Below, in pieces: positions 12,841-21,554 of a stretch of DNA of 64,000 bases; position 1 is the first letter of the stretch; every line of letters begins with the position of its first letter. Below the pieces are notes generated by a model that saw nothing but the letters and a program-made list of their open reading frames with translations, ran no database searches and was not told where the DNA came from. A program made the position numbers and the translations under genes. The DNA comes from Actinomadura sp. NBRC 104412 (GTDB taxonomy: Bacteria; Actinomycetota; Actinomycetes; Streptosporangiales; Streptosporangiaceae), in the NCBI RefSeq assembly GCF_030269515.1, contig NZ_BSTM01000031.1, positions 18,202-82,201 of the forward strand. The letters are read 5' to 3'.

Positions 12841-13485
12841 ATGCGCGTCGTCCTGGCCGAGGACCTGGCCCTCCTGCGGGAGGGCCTGGTCAGCATGCTG
12901 GAGGCGCACGGCTTCGAGATCGCCGCCGCCGTCGACAACGGCCCGTCGCTGATCAAGGCGCTGCTCGACCACCGTCCCGACGTGGCGGTGGTCGACGTGC
13001 GGCTGCCGCCGTCCTTCACCGATGAGGGACTACAGGCCGCGCTGGAGGCGCGCCGCCAGGTGCCGGGCCTGCCGGTGCTGGTGCTGTCGCAGTACGTCGA
13101 GCAGCTCTACGCCCGCGAGCTCCTCGCCGACGGCACCGGCGGCATCGGCTACCTGCTCAAGGACCGGGTGTTCGACGCCGCCCAGTTCATCGACTCCGTC
13201 CGCAGGGTCGCCGCCGGAGGCACCGCGATGGATCCCGAGGTCATCTCCCGGCTGGTGGCCCGCACCACCCGCGAGCAACCGCTGGCCCGCCTCACCCCCC
13301 GCGAGCTCGAAGTGCTCGAACTGATGGCGCAGGGACGTTCCAACGCCGCGATCGCCCAGCAGCTCGTCGTCACCGAACGGGCCATCAGCAAGCACACCGC
13401 CAACATCTTCGACAAGCTCGGCCTGGCCGTCTCCGACGACGACAACCGCCGCGTCCTCGCCGTCCTGGCCTACCTCAACCGCTGA
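12841..13485 (+). CDS. Response regulator, NarL/LuxR type
   Basis: This is a 214-residue transcriptional regulator. The receiver domain has phospho-acceptor Asp52 (VAVVDVRLPP) and the lysine in YLLKDRVF. The C-terminal LuxR-type helix-turn-helix reads LTPRELEVLELMAQGRSNAA, IAQQLVVTERAISKHTANIF. It is in an operon with the kinase upstream and is its probable target. Confidence 0.96.
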   Translation: MRVVLAEDLALLREGLVSMLEAHGFEIAAAVDNGPSLIKALLDHRPDVAVVDVRLPPSFTDEGLQAALEARRQVPGLPVLVLSQYVEQLYARELLADGTGGIGYLLKDRVFDAAQFIDSVRRVAAGGTAMDPEVISRLVARTTREQPLARLTPRELEVLELMAQGRSNAAIAQQLVVTERAISKHTANIFDKLGLAVSDDDNRRVLAVLAYLNR

Positions 13486-13579
13486 CCCCGTCACGGCCAC
13501 GCAAACCGGGCTTTGGGCTGCCCCGTCCCCACCAGGGTGAATATCCTGCCTGCCAGGACTCATCCGGAGGGTCGTGCCC

Positions 13580-14470
13580 ATGACATGGATTCTGGTCCTG
13601 CTCTGCCTGGCGATCGCCGGCCGCGAACTCTACCTGGCGTTCGACCGCAGGCGCCCCGCCGTCCCGGACCTCCCCGATCTGCGCAGGCGGCTGAGCCTCC
13701 TGGAGGGCGTCCGCGGCGAGCTGGAACACCACCACGCCACCCATGACGAGCAGATCGCCCGCCTGGCGTCCACCCAGGCCAAACAGGCCGAATCGGTGAT
13801 CGAGGCCGACGCCCGGATCCGCTCCCTGATCGACCAGATCAACGATCGGATGCTGCCCGAGGTCAACGCCCGCCTCAACCAGCAGAACGAGGCCATCGAC
13901 CGTCTCGACACCGAGGTGACCCGCCTCCGCGACCATCTCGTCGCCCGCCTTGAGGCGTCCGTGGCCACGTCCCTCGGCGCCGACCCGGCCGACACGATCG
14001 CGGGCGCCCTCGGCTCCGCCGCCAGCCCGAGCCCGGACCTCACCCACGCCTACGAACGCCTCGCCGCCCAGTACGGCCTGCGCGTCGAACTGACCGCCCC
14101 CGCCGCCTACCGCATGCCCGACAGCGACTCGGCCTGGCAGACCCGCTACTACTTCACCGGTCGAAGCCCCCGCGAACTGGAACGCGACTTCCTCGACCTG
14201 CTCCGCGACCTCTCCACACCACCCGCCGACGACGCCGACCTGGACCCCGTCCAAGACCTCATCGGCGCCCTCAAGCAGATCGACCAGGGCGGAGCCCAAC
14301 TGGGCCCCCTCATCATCACCCGGACCCCGAGCTCCCTGCTCTGCGCCGTCCTCCCCCTGGCCGACCTCCTCAAGACCGAACCCGCCGCCCTGATCTCCGA
14401 CCCGGCGACCACGACGACCCGCCTGACCCAACTCCCCGCCACCCGCCTCCACAACCCGTCCTCCCCGTGA
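13580..14470 (+). CDS. Unknown membrane-anchored coiled-coil protein
   Basis: This is a 296-residue protein of no family I recognise. It has one N-terminal membrane helix (MTWILVLLCLAIAGRELYLA, possibly an uncleaved anchor) and a long coiled coil (about residues 30-135, including HDEQIARLASTQAKQAESVI and RLNQQNEAIDRLDTEVTRLR). A globular C-terminal region with YYFTGRSPRELERDFLDLL follows. ATG at 13580 is preferred over GTG at 13574 because GGAGGG at 13566-13571 is 8 bases upstream. It follows the two-component pair after about 95 bases on the same strand, but a functional link is not shown. Confidence 0.75.
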   Translation: MTWILVLLCLAIAGRELYLAFDRRRPAVPDLPDLRRRLSLLEGVRGELEHHHATHDEQIARLASTQAKQAESVIEADARIRSLIDQINDRMLPEVNARLNQQNEAIDRLDTEVTRLRDHLVARLEASVATSLGADPADTIAGALGSAASPSPDLTHAYERLAAQYGLRVELTAPAAYRMPDSDSAWQTRYYFTGRSPRELERDFLDLLRDLSTPPADDADLDPVQDLIGALKQIDQGGAQLGPLIITRTPSSLLCAVLPLADLLKTEPAALISDPATTTTRLTQLPATRLHNPSSP

Positions 14471-14627
14471 CCTCCCCGTAGGCCGGCCCGACCGTCAACC
14501 TCACGCGTGCCCACCGACCTCGCTCTGCCACACGAACACGCGCCATGCCCGCCGGTTCCAAGTAGACCCGTGCGCAGTGTCGCCGACCCCCCATGCTGGG
14601 CGGTGATCGAGCGGCGGTCCGGCCGGG

Positions 14628-15320
14628 CTAGGGGGTCAGGATGGCTTCCAGGACGGTCTCGGTGTCGGTCAGGTCGGGGATGACCCGTTCGGCGCCGCAG
14701 GCACGGAGGGCGGAGGCCGTGGTGGAGCCGGTGGCGACGGCCACGACCCTCGCGCCGCCCTCGTGGCCCGCTCGGACGTCGTGCGGGGTGTCGCCGATCA
14801 GGACGGTCGTGGACTCGTCGAAGACCTGGCCGTACTTGCGTTCGGCGCGCTCGCGGGCCAGCCTCACCAGCGGGTGACGTTCCACGCCGTCCATTCCGTA
14901 GGCGCCGACCTGGAAGTCCACGAAGCCGTCCAGCCCGAAGGCCAGCAGCTTGTAGCGCGCGATCGGCTCCATGTTGCCGGTGAGGACGGACTGGACCACG
15001 TCCGGGCGGTCGGCGAGGGCGCGCAGGGCGGCGTGGGCTCCGGCGAGGACGCGGCCCCGGACGGCGAGTTCGTGGCGGCGCGTCGCGAACGACTCGGCGA
15101 GCAGGGCGGTGAACGTCGTGATGAGGTCGCCGGTGGGCTCGATGTCGTGCAGGAGCAGCGTCTCCGCGGTGATCGCCCGGTCGGTGCGGCCCGCCATCTC
15201 CGCGTGCCTCTCCAGGGGACGCCCGATGACCTGCTGGAACACCGCCGCGTACAGTTCCCGGCCGACGCCGCCCGCGTTGATCAGCGTGTGGTCGATGTCC
15301 CAGAGCACCAGGGTCCGCAC
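14628..15320 (-). CDS. HAD-superfamily hydrolase (phosphoglycolate phosphatase-like)
   Basis: This 230-residue phosphatase-type protein has motif I WDIDHTLINAGG (nucleophile Asp in DxD), motif II VVQSVLTGNM, and motif III/IV region STTVLIGDTPHDVRAGHEGG. The frame is open further upstream, but that extra part has no HAD homology and lies opposite the small gene at 15370. GTG at 15320, giving MRTLVLWDIDHTL, is the sensible start. The physiological substrate is unknown. Confidence 0.9.
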   Translation of the reverse strand: MRTLVLWDIDHTLINAGGVGRELYAAVFQQVIGRPLERHAEMAGRTDRAITAETLLLHDIEPTGDLITTFTALLAESFATRRHELAVRGRVLAGAHAALRALADRPDVVQSVLTGNMEPIARYKLLAFGLDGFVDFQVGAYGMDGVERHPLVRLARERAERKYGQVFDESTTVLIGDTPHDVRAGHEGGARVVAVATGSTTASALRACGAERVIPDLTDTETVLEAILTP

Positions 15321-15369
15321 GCCTGGATCGTAGGCGACTGGGTCGGCGTTCGACGGGTATCGGCTGCCT

Positions 15370-15552
15370 ATGACCGAGAAGAGCGACAGGAAGTCGTTCG
15401 CGGATCGGCGGGCGGAGAGCGGCGCGCCGCAGGAAGAGGAGCCCGATTTCGCGGAGGAGCACCAGCCCGGTCCGTCCGACCCCCCGAACGCCCCCGCCGA
15501 CACCCCCGGTGGCGAAGACGACGGGTACAGCTCGCAGACCGAGGTCCCTTGA
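15370..15552 (+). CDS. Small acidic hypothetical protein
   Basis: This 60-residue, very acidic and Pro-rich protein (MTEKSDRKSFADRRAESGAP, then EEEPDFAEEHQPGPSDPP) is likely disordered. It starts with ATG 50 bases from the HAD gene start on the other strand and ends just before a strong bidirectional hairpin. No ribosome site is obvious. I do not recognise a family. The consistent codon bias and the terminator right after it support a real gene. Confidence 0.55.
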   Translation: MTEKSDRKSFADRRAESGAPQEEEPDFAEEHQPGPSDPPNAPADTPGGEDDGYSSQTEVP

Positions 15553-15561
15553 TCGTGACAC

Positions 15562-15597
15562 GCGGGCCGCGCGAGACGATCTCGCGCGGCCCGCTTT
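15562..15597. terminator. Stem-loop terminator between convergent genes
   Basis: A perfect 15-base stem (15562-15576 with 15580-15594) closes a 3-base loop and is followed by TTT on the plus strand. It sits between the plus-strand gene ending at 15552 and the minus-strand gene ending at 15606, so it can serve both. Confidence 0.85.
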
Positions 15598-15605
15598 CCA
15601 CAGGC

Positions 15606-15797
15606 TCAGCCAGGGTAGGGCGACTGCTGGTCGGGCGGTACGCCGCCGCCCTTGCCGCCGCCCTTGTTCCCCTTGTCGGTCCCGTGGGCGTGGCCCTTCT
15701 GGCGGGTCGCCTTCGGGTCGGTGGCCTCGGGCGCGGGCTGCTCGTTCACGGCCGTGCGCTCGGACCGGCTGATCTCGCGTTGCTGGGGATTCGGCAT
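15606..15797 (-). CDS. Small Gly/Lys-rich hypothetical protein
   Basis: This 63-residue protein starts MPNPQQREISRSERTAVNEQ and has a low-complexity tail (KGNKGGGKGGGVPPDQQS). It is hidden inside a longer frame, but ATG at 15797 has an excellent GGAGGG site 6 bases upstream, which fixes the start. The product is probably disordered, with unknown function. It lies immediately downstream of the DUF3140 gene on the same strand (32 bases apart), so the two may be co-transcribed. Confidence 0.65.
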   Translation of the reverse strand: MPNPQQREISRSERTAVNEQPAPEATDPKATRQKGHAHGTDKGNKGGGKGGGVPPDQQSPYPG

Positions 15798-15829
15798 GTC
15801 CACTCCCTCCGATTCCGCTCGATGAGCGG

Positions 15830-16174
15830 TCAGGGTTTGAGCGGGTCGTGGCCGACGGACATCAGCGACCGCCGCCACTCCTCGTTCCGCTCGGCGCTCG
15901 GAGGCGGATTCTCCGTGCGGTCCTCGACGTAGTCCACGACCTGGCGCATCACGTCGGTGTCGTGCGGTGTGAGGTCCATCTTGCGTTTCCGCAGCACCTC
16001 CACCACCTGGGTGCCGAGCTCCGGAAGGTGCATGTCCGGATCCGGGGAGAACGCGCCGTCCTCGTTGGAGGCGTCGGTGAGCAGCCACACCCGGATCTCG
16101 TCCGAGGTCATGTTGACGACCTGGTGGAACTGCTCCCAGAGCCGCTCGACGTCCGCGGGTGTCGGTTCGGCCAT
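15830..16174 (-). CDS. DUF3140 family protein
   Basis: This is a 114-residue small protein with the motif VERLWEQFHQVVNMTSDEIR and VVDYVEDRTENPP, which I recognise as the DUF3140 family of actinobacteria. The frame is open upstream to 16318, but ATG at 16174 follows GGAAGGAGAGACGA, a clear ribosome site, and gives the family N-terminus MAEPTPADVERLW. The family has no established function. It is probably co-transcribed with the 63-residue protein downstream. Confidence 0.8.
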   Translation of the reverse strand: MAEPTPADVERLWEQFHQVVNMTSDEIRVWLLTDASNEDGAFSPDPDMHLPELGTQVVEVLRKRKMDLTPHDTDVMRQVVDYVEDRTENPPPSAERNEEWRRSLMSVGHDPLKP

Positions 16175-16327
16175 TCGTCTCTCCTTCCGGGGCGTCGGGC
16201 GGGTATCGCGCCGTACGGGACGGACGCCGTCGTGTTTCGCTCCCCCGGTGTCTCGGCTGACTGGCTTCGTTAGCCGCGCGTACCCGGGGAAAGGCCCGGT
16301 ATTCCCAAGATGTCGCAAAGCCCCCGG

Positions 16328-17371
16328 TCAGGCGCGCTGGACGCCCTCCGCCAGGGTGGCGACGATCTCGGCGGCGGGCGCGTCCACGGCGAGCCTGAAC
16401 GAGGTTCCCGCCCACAGGCTCATGGCGTCCGGATCCTCCCGCTCGGCCGCGGACCTGCGCAGCGGCGAGGTGAGGTAGTGGACGTCCGGGTACGCTGCGG
16501 GCGCGTGCTCCCCGTATTGCTCGACGAACCTGTTCACCAGGCTCCGCGCGGGACGTCCGGTGAACGCCCTGGTCAGCGCCGTCTGGGTGGAGCGGGGGTC
16601 GGCCAGCGCCGCCTTGTGGACGGGATGCGCGCCGCTCTCGGGGCAGCGCAGGAACGCGGTCCCCAGCTGTGCCGCGTCGGCGCCCAGTTCGATCACCTCG
16701 GCGATGTGCTCGCCCGTTCCAAGGCCCCCGGCGGCGATCAGCGGCACCGTGGTGATCGTCCGGACGGCGGGCAGCAGCTCCCGCAGCGGGGTCCCGGCCG
16801 TGTCGTTCACGAACGACCCCTGGTGGCCACCGGCCTCCGCTCCCTGGACGCACAGCGCGTCGGCACCGGCGGTGGCGGCGGACAGGGCCTCGTCCTGCGT
16901 GGTCACGGTGACGATCACGAATGTGCCCTGGACCTGGAACTCCGAGACCGTGCCGAGGTCCGGGCAGCCGAAGGTGAAGCTCACCACGGGCGGCGGGTCG
17001 GCCAGCAGATCCTCGATCTTGGCGTCCCAGCCGTCGGTGCGATCACCGGGCGGGCTTCCCGGCCCCACCTCCAGCCGTTCGGCCTCGGGCAGCAGATGTT
17101 TCCAGTACGCCCGCACGGCCGAGCCGTCCACCGTGTCCGCCGCGGGCAGGAACACGTTCACCCCGAAGGGACGCGAGGTCAGCGCCCGGGTCTGGGTGAT
17201 CTCCTCCCGTACCGCGGCGGCGCTCTTGTAGCCCGCGGCCAGGAACCCGAGCCCGCCCGCCTCCGACACCGCCGCCGCCAGCGCCGGCGTGGAGGCGCCG
17301 CCCGCCATGGGCGCCTGGACGATCGGATGCTCGATGCCCAGCCGTTCCAGCGATTGCGCCCGATCCAGCAT
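16328..17371 (-). CDS. Nitronate monooxygenase family protein (2-nitropropane dioxygenase-like)
   Basis: This is a 347-residue FMN-binding TIM-barrel enzyme. It begins RLGIEHPIVQAPMAGGASTP, has LSAATAGADALCVQGAEAGGH, and PLIAAGGLGTGEHIAEVIEL followed by GADAAQLGTAFLRCPESGAH, all typical of nitronate monooxygenases that oxidise alkyl nitronates. The open frame continues upstream, but ATG at 17371 is preceded by GAGGAGGGGTC and gives the family start. It is divergent from the dehydrogenase at 17432 across a 60-base gap. Confidence 0.92.
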   Translation of the reverse strand: MLDRAQSLERLGIEHPIVQAPMAGGASTPALAAAVSEAGGLGFLAAGYKSAAAVREEITQTRALTSRPFGVNVFLPAADTVDGSAVRAYWKHLLPEAERLEVGPGSPPGDRTDGWDAKIEDLLADPPPVVSFTFGCPDLGTVSEFQVQGTFVIVTVTTQDEALSAATAGADALCVQGAEAGGHQGSFVNDTAGTPLRELLPAVRTITTVPLIAAGGLGTGEHIAEVIELGADAAQLGTAFLRCPESGAHPVHKAALADPRSTQTALTRAFTGRPARSLVNRFVEQYGEHAPAAYPDVHYLTSPLRRSAAEREDPDAMSLWAGTSFRLAVDAPAAEIVATLAEGVQRA

Positions 17372-17431
17372 GACCCCTCCTCGCGGCCCGCGAAATACTA
17401 CGGGGTGACCTACCAACGAAGAGGGGCGGGA

Positions 17432-18343
17432 ATGCGGGTTTTGCTGCACTACGACGTGGAGTTTCCCGGAGCCGACGGGCTCGACGTGGTGAGCTGCCCG
17501 CAGGAGGACGACGAGCGGTTCGCCGAGCTGCTGCCCGAGGCGGAGGTCATCTGGCACAATCTGCGGCCTCTGACGGCGGCCGATTTCGACCGGGCGCCGA
17601 GGCTGCGCCTCGTCCAGAAGCTCGGTACCGGGGTGAACACGATCGACCTGGACGCGGCGGAGGCGCGCGGGATCGCGGTTGCGAACATGCCGGGCCGCAA
17701 CGCGCAGGCCGTCGCGGAGGCGACCCTGCTGCTGATGCTCGCCGCGCTGCGCCGCGTGGTCACCTTCGACGCCCGCACCCGGGAGGGACGCGGCTGGCCC
17801 GCGGGAGGCGCCCTGGTCGGCGGTGAGCTGAGCGGCCGCACGGTCGGGCTGCTGGGCGGCGGCCAGATCGCCGGTCTCGTACGCGGGATGCTGGAGGCGA
17901 TCGGTGCCCGCGTCCTGTACACCTCGCGGACGCGGCGCCCGGACGACCCGGCCTGGCGGGAGCTGGACGACCTGCTGCGGGCGAGCGACATCATCTCCGT
18001 CCACATCCCGCTGACCGGCGACACGCACCACCTCCTGGACGCGCGCCGCCTCGCGCTGCTGCCGCCCGGCGCGATCGTCGTCAACACCGCCCGTGGCGCG
18101 ATCATCGACGAGGCGGCGCTGGTCGCGGCACTGTCGTCGGGCTGGCTGGGCGGCGCGGGCCTGGACGTGTTCGAGCAGGAGCCGGTGCCGCCGGACAACC
18201 CGCTGCTCGCCTTGGACAACGTGGTGGTCATGCCGCACGTGGCGTACCTGACCAGGGAGACCTGGGACCGCTACTTCGACACCGCCGTCGAGAACTGCCG
18301 CCGCCTCGCCGCGGGCGAGGACCTGCTGCACAGAGTCCGCTAG
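17432..18343 (+). CDS. D-isomer specific 2-hydroxyacid dehydrogenase
   Basis: This is a 303-residue NAD-dependent dehydrogenase. Its features are LVQKLGTGVNTIDLDAAEAR, GIAVANMPGRNAQAVAEATL, a dinucleotide-binding VGLLGGGQIAGLVRGMLEAI, catalytic Arg in VNTARGAIIDEAALVAAL, Glu in LDVFEQEPVPPDNPLL and His in VVMPHVAYLTRETW. ATG at 17432 with a GAGGGGCGGGA site was chosen over the much longer upstream frame, which is a shadow of the divergent gene. The substrate is undetermined. Confidence 0.93.
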   Translation: MRVLLHYDVEFPGADGLDVVSCPQEDDERFAELLPEAEVIWHNLRPLTAADFDRAPRLRLVQKLGTGVNTIDLDAAEARGIAVANMPGRNAQAVAEATLLLMLAALRRVVTFDARTREGRGWPAGGALVGGELSGRTVGLLGGGQIAGLVRGMLEAIGARVLYTSRTRRPDDPAWRELDDLLRASDIISVHIPLTGDTHHLLDARRLALLPPGAIVVNTARGAIIDEAALVAALSSGWLGGAGLDVFEQEPVPPDNPLLALDNVVVMPHVAYLTRETWDRYFDTAVENCRRLAAGEDLLHRVR

Positions 18344-18373
18344 CAGGGTCCGCAAACAGGGTGCGTTGGCGTA

Positions 18374-19648
18374 CTATCCCCGCAGCGAGTAGCGGATCGG
18401 GAGACGTTTGAGGCCGCCGACGAAGGTGGTGGCGGTGAGCTCGGGCGTGCCGTCCAGCTCGATCGACTCCAGCCGGGGCAGCAGCTCCTCGAAGAACGCG
18501 CGGGTCTCGATGCGCGCCAGCGCCGCGCCCAGGCAGTAGTGGACGCCGAACCCGAACGCCAGGTGCTTGTTGGGGTCGCGGCCCACGTCGAAGGCGAACG
18601 GGTCGTCGAAGACCTCCTCGTCCCGGTTGGCCGAGGGGTAGGACAGCAGCACCGACTCGCCCTCGCGGATCGTGACGTCCCGCAGCTTGTAGTCCGCGGT
18701 GGCGGTGCGCATGAACTCCTTGACCGGGGTCACCCAGCGGATCATCTCTTCCACCGCCAGCGGCATCAGGGACGGGTCGTCCCGCAGGCGCCGGAGCTGG
18801 TCGGGGTGCTCGATGAGCGCGTGCAGGCCGCCGGCGACGGTGGAGCTGGTGGTGTCGTGCCCGGCGGTTGCGATGATCACGTAGTAGGAGGCGGTGTCGA
18901 AGTCGTTCAGCGGCTCCCCGTCCCTGCCCATTACGCCACCCGAACCCACCTTGGCGTTGGCGATGGCGGAGGCCAGGTCGTCGGTGGGACGGGCGCGCCG
19001 GGCCTCGGTCAACTCCTGGAAGTAGGCGAAGAAGTCCATCAGGACCTGCAAAACCTCTTCCGGGCTGTCCCCGCGGCGCAGGTCGGAGTCGTCGCCGCCG
19101 AACAGCTCCTGGGTGAGCCTGAGCATGCGGTCGAAGTCGGACTCCGGCAGCCCGAGCAGCGACAGGATCACGTACAGCGGGTAGTGCACCGCGACCTGCT
19201 GGACGAAGTCGCAGGTGTGGCCGAGGATCGCCATCCGGTCGACGTACCGGCGGGCCAGCTCCCTGATCCGCGGCTCCAGCTCGCGCATCGCCTTGGGACG
19301 GAACCAGTCCGCGCCGATCGCGCGGATCACCCGGTGGTCGGGGTCGTCCATGTGGATGAGCGTCCGCAGCGCGATGCCCTGCTCGGCCCGCTCGCGGTTG
19401 ATCTGGTCCTGGAGGGCCGTGGCCAGCAGGGGGCGCGGCGCGTTCAGGAACAGCTCGTGGTTGCGCTCGATCTCCAGGACGTCGGCGTGCTTGGTGATCG
19501 CCCAGAAGGGGTTGTAGCCGTCCCGCTCGACCCAGTGCACCGGGGCGTCCCTGCGCAGCAGGGCCAGCGCCGCGTGCAGCCGGGCGTCGTCGGCGTACGC
19601 GGTCGGATCGGCGAGCGCGCGGCCCGCCTCCTCCACGGTGAGGCTCAT
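18374..19648 (-). CDS. Cytochrome P450
   Basis: This 424-residue soluble P450 has the I-helix IIATAGHDTTSS, an ExxR-type EEMIRWVTP, and the haem loop AFGFGVHYCLGAALARIE with Cys372 as haem ligand. ATG at 19648 (MSLTVEEAG) follows a GAAGGAG site; an ATG 12 codons upstream has none. The length and NPNKH-like region recall bacterial P450s acting on terpenoid or steroid substrates, but specificity cannot be assigned. No ferredoxin gene lies next to it. It converges with the dehydrogenase, 30 bases apart. Confidence 0.95.
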   Translation of the reverse strand: MSLTVEEAGRALADPTAYADDARLHAALALLRRDAPVHWVERDGYNPFWAITKHADVLEIERNHELFLNAPRPLLATALQDQINRERAEQGIALRTLIHMDDPDHRVIRAIGADWFRPKAMRELEPRIRELARRYVDRMAILGHTCDFVQQVAVHYPLYVILSLLGLPESDFDRMLRLTQELFGGDDSDLRRGDSPEEVLQVLMDFFAYFQELTEARRARPTDDLASAIANAKVGSGGVMGRDGEPLNDFDTASYYVIIATAGHDTTSSTVAGGLHALIEHPDQLRRLRDDPSLMPLAVEEMIRWVTPVKEFMRTATADYKLRDVTIREGESVLLSYPSANRDEEVFDDPFAFDVGRDPNKHLAFGFGVHYCLGAALARIETRAFFEELLPRLESIELDGTPELTATTFVGGLKRLPIRYSLRG

Positions 19649-19711
19649 GTGTCCGGCTCCTTCGATCGGCAGCGCCGCCCGCAAGGAACCTAAGAGCCGA
19701 ACCCCGTTCGG

Positions 19712-21496
19712 TCAACCATCCACGGGCGGCCGAGGGTCGATCAGGGCGCCGTCCGCCAGATCCTTGAACCGTTCGAGATCCTCGGACGGGGCGTCGATGC
19801 CCCGCAGGGCGCCGTGGTCGGCCAGGTGCGCGGACGCGTAGAGGCGGGCGACCAGGGCCTTGCGGTCGGTGCCCAGCTCGGCACGCTCCCAGCCGGCCTG
19901 CTCCAGCAGCAGCGCCGCCGCGTACACGTCCGCCATGTACTGGGCCAGCGGGTACAGGCGCGCCTCGGCCGTGGCCCGGTCCAGCCCCGACCACCGGTTG
20001 ATCGCCTTGCGCAGGTCGCCGACGCGCTGGTGGACGAGGTCGGCCGTGGCCGCGTCGCCCTCCGGGGCGCGGCCGGCGGCCTCCTCGACGCGGTCGAGGA
20101 ACGGCAGGTGCGCCTGCTCCCTGTCCATGGCGCGGCGCACGTCCAGGCACAGGATGTTGTCGCCGCCCTCCCAGATCGGGTTGACCTGCGCGTCCCGGAG
20201 GATCCTCGCGACCGGCCACTGCTCGATGTAGCCGTTGCCGCCGTGGATCTCGATGGCGTCGCCGGCCGCCGTCACGCCGAGCCGGGCCGCGCGCAGCTTG
20301 ATCAGCGCGGGGGCGAGCCGCAGCCGGGGACGGCCCAGGTAGCCGTCGAACACCAGCGCCTGCGCGGCCTCCGTCTCCACGATCAGCTCCGCCAGCTTGC
20401 GGCGCATCAGCGGCTGCTCGTACAGCGGCGCCCCGAACGCCTCGCGGGCCCGCGTGTAGCACAGCGACTCGACCAGCGACCGGCGCGCGCAGCCCAGGCC
20501 CATCGCCGCGATCGCGAGCCGGGCGCCGTTGGTCAGCTCCATCATCCGCGCCAGGCCCTTGCCGTCGCCCGCGCCGCCCTCGGTGGACGCCGGGGCGAGC
20601 AGGAACGCCTCGGCGTCGGTGAACTCGATCTCGGCCGAGGCGACGGAGCGGGTGCCGAGCTTGTCCTTGAGGCGCCGGATCCGGACGCCGTTGCGCGTCC
20701 CGTCCCGCCGATCCCGCAGGACGAGGAACGGCGCGATGCCGCGCACCCCGTCCACGGCCCCTTCGGGCTTGGCCAGCACCACGAACGCCGAGCCGTTGGC
20801 ATTGGAGGCGAACCACTTGAAGCCGTTCAGCCGCCAGGCGCCGTCGGCGTCGGGGGAGGCGGTGGACTCCAGGGCGCCGAGGTCGGAGCCGCCGGAGCGC
20901 TCGGTGAGCATCTGCGCGGCCTCTCCGGAGAACTCACCGGCCGCGAACAGCTCCCGCACGCGGGCCTTGACGTCCTCGGGCGCGAACAGCTCGGTCAGCC
21001 GCACCACCATGTCGCCGCCCGTGCCCAGCGCGCAGGCCATCCCGATGTCGGCCTGGTCGAGCAGGTAGCTCCAGGCCACCTCGATCGGCGCCGGGTCCAC
21101 GCCCGCCGCCCTGGCCTCCGCGTGGAACTCGGGACGGTTGGCGGCGGAGGCCACCAGCTCGCGCCGGGACGCCTCGAACGACGCCGGCATCACGACCTGG
21201 CTGATGTCGCGTCCCCACCGGTCGTACTTCTCCAGGCGCGGCGGGTTGCGGTCGGTCTCCTCCGCCCACCGCGCGACCGGGCCGCCCATCAGCGCGCCCA
21301 GCTCGGTCAGGCGCGGCTCGGCCCACGCCAGGCCGTCCGCTCCCAGGTGCCGCCGCATGAGGAAGCGCAACGTCGGGTCGCTGGTGTACCAGTTGAGGCC
21401 GACGGCCCCTTGGTAGCGCTCGGTCGCGTACCGGCGGGCCTTGCCGGGGCCGCCGAAGGGGAGCCTGTCCACGGGCTCGATGAGGTAGGAGGCCAT
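19712..21496 (-). CDS. Acyl-CoA dehydrogenase family protein, AidB-like
   Basis: This is a 594-residue flavoprotein, longer than ordinary acyl-CoA dehydrogenases and with the AidB-type N-terminus (NWYTSDPTLRFLMRRHL). Dehydrogenase landmarks are MLTERSGGSDLGALES, WRLNGFKWFASNA, LGTRSVASAEIEF, ARMMELTNGARLAIAAMGLG and IEIHGGNGYIEQWPVARILR. AidB-like proteins are linked to alkylation responses, but many actinobacterial members have unknown substrates. ATG at 21496 is preceded by no strong site. It is divergent from the PaaX regulator with only 58 bases between, so PaaX-type control is likely. Confidence 0.9.
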   Translation of the reverse strand: MASYLIEPVDRLPFGGPGKARRYATERYQGAVGLNWYTSDPTLRFLMRRHLGADGLAWAEPRLTELGALMGGPVARWAEETDRNPPRLEKYDRWGRDISQVVMPASFEASRRELVASAANRPEFHAEARAAGVDPAPIEVAWSYLLDQADIGMACALGTGGDMVVRLTELFAPEDVKARVRELFAAGEFSGEAAQMLTERSGGSDLGALESTASPDADGAWRLNGFKWFASNANGSAFVVLAKPEGAVDGVRGIAPFLVLRDRRDGTRNGVRIRRLKDKLGTRSVASAEIEFTDAEAFLLAPASTEGGAGDGKGLARMMELTNGARLAIAAMGLGCARRSLVESLCYTRAREAFGAPLYEQPLMRRKLAELIVETEAAQALVFDGYLGRPRLRLAPALIKLRAARLGVTAAGDAIEIHGGNGYIEQWPVARILRDAQVNPIWEGGDNILCLDVRRAMDREQAHLPFLDRVEEAAGRAPEGDAATADLVHQRVGDLRKAINRWSGLDRATAEARLYPLAQYMADVYAAALLLEQAGWERAELGTDRKALVARLYASAHLADHGALRGIDAPSEDLERFKDLADGALIDPRPPVDG

Positions 21497-21504
21497 ATCC
21501 GGAC

Positions 21505-21540
21505 ATTACACTCTTGCTACACCTGGCGGAAGTCTGTAAT
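21505..21540. promoter_or_regulatory. Inverted ATTACA...TGTAAT half-sites between dehydrogenase and paaX-like gene
   Basis: ATTACA (21505-21510) and TGTAAT (21535-21540) are exact inverted copies in the 58-base divergent intergenic region. Each could be the -10 box of one divergent promoter, or together they could form a regulator site. The two possibilities cannot be separated from sequence. Confidence 0.4.
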
Positions 21541-21554
21541 CGAGGGGTGCTCGG

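Noticed and set aside
15321..15503. N-terminal extension of the HAD gene
   Set aside because: Lies opposite the small gene at 15370 and has no HAD homology; GTG at 15320 gives the family start.
17372..18355. Minus-strand continuation of the nitronate monooxygenase frame (675 residues in all)
   Set aside because: This part is the antisense shadow of the 2-hydroxyacid dehydrogenase; a strong ribosome site marks the real start at 17371.
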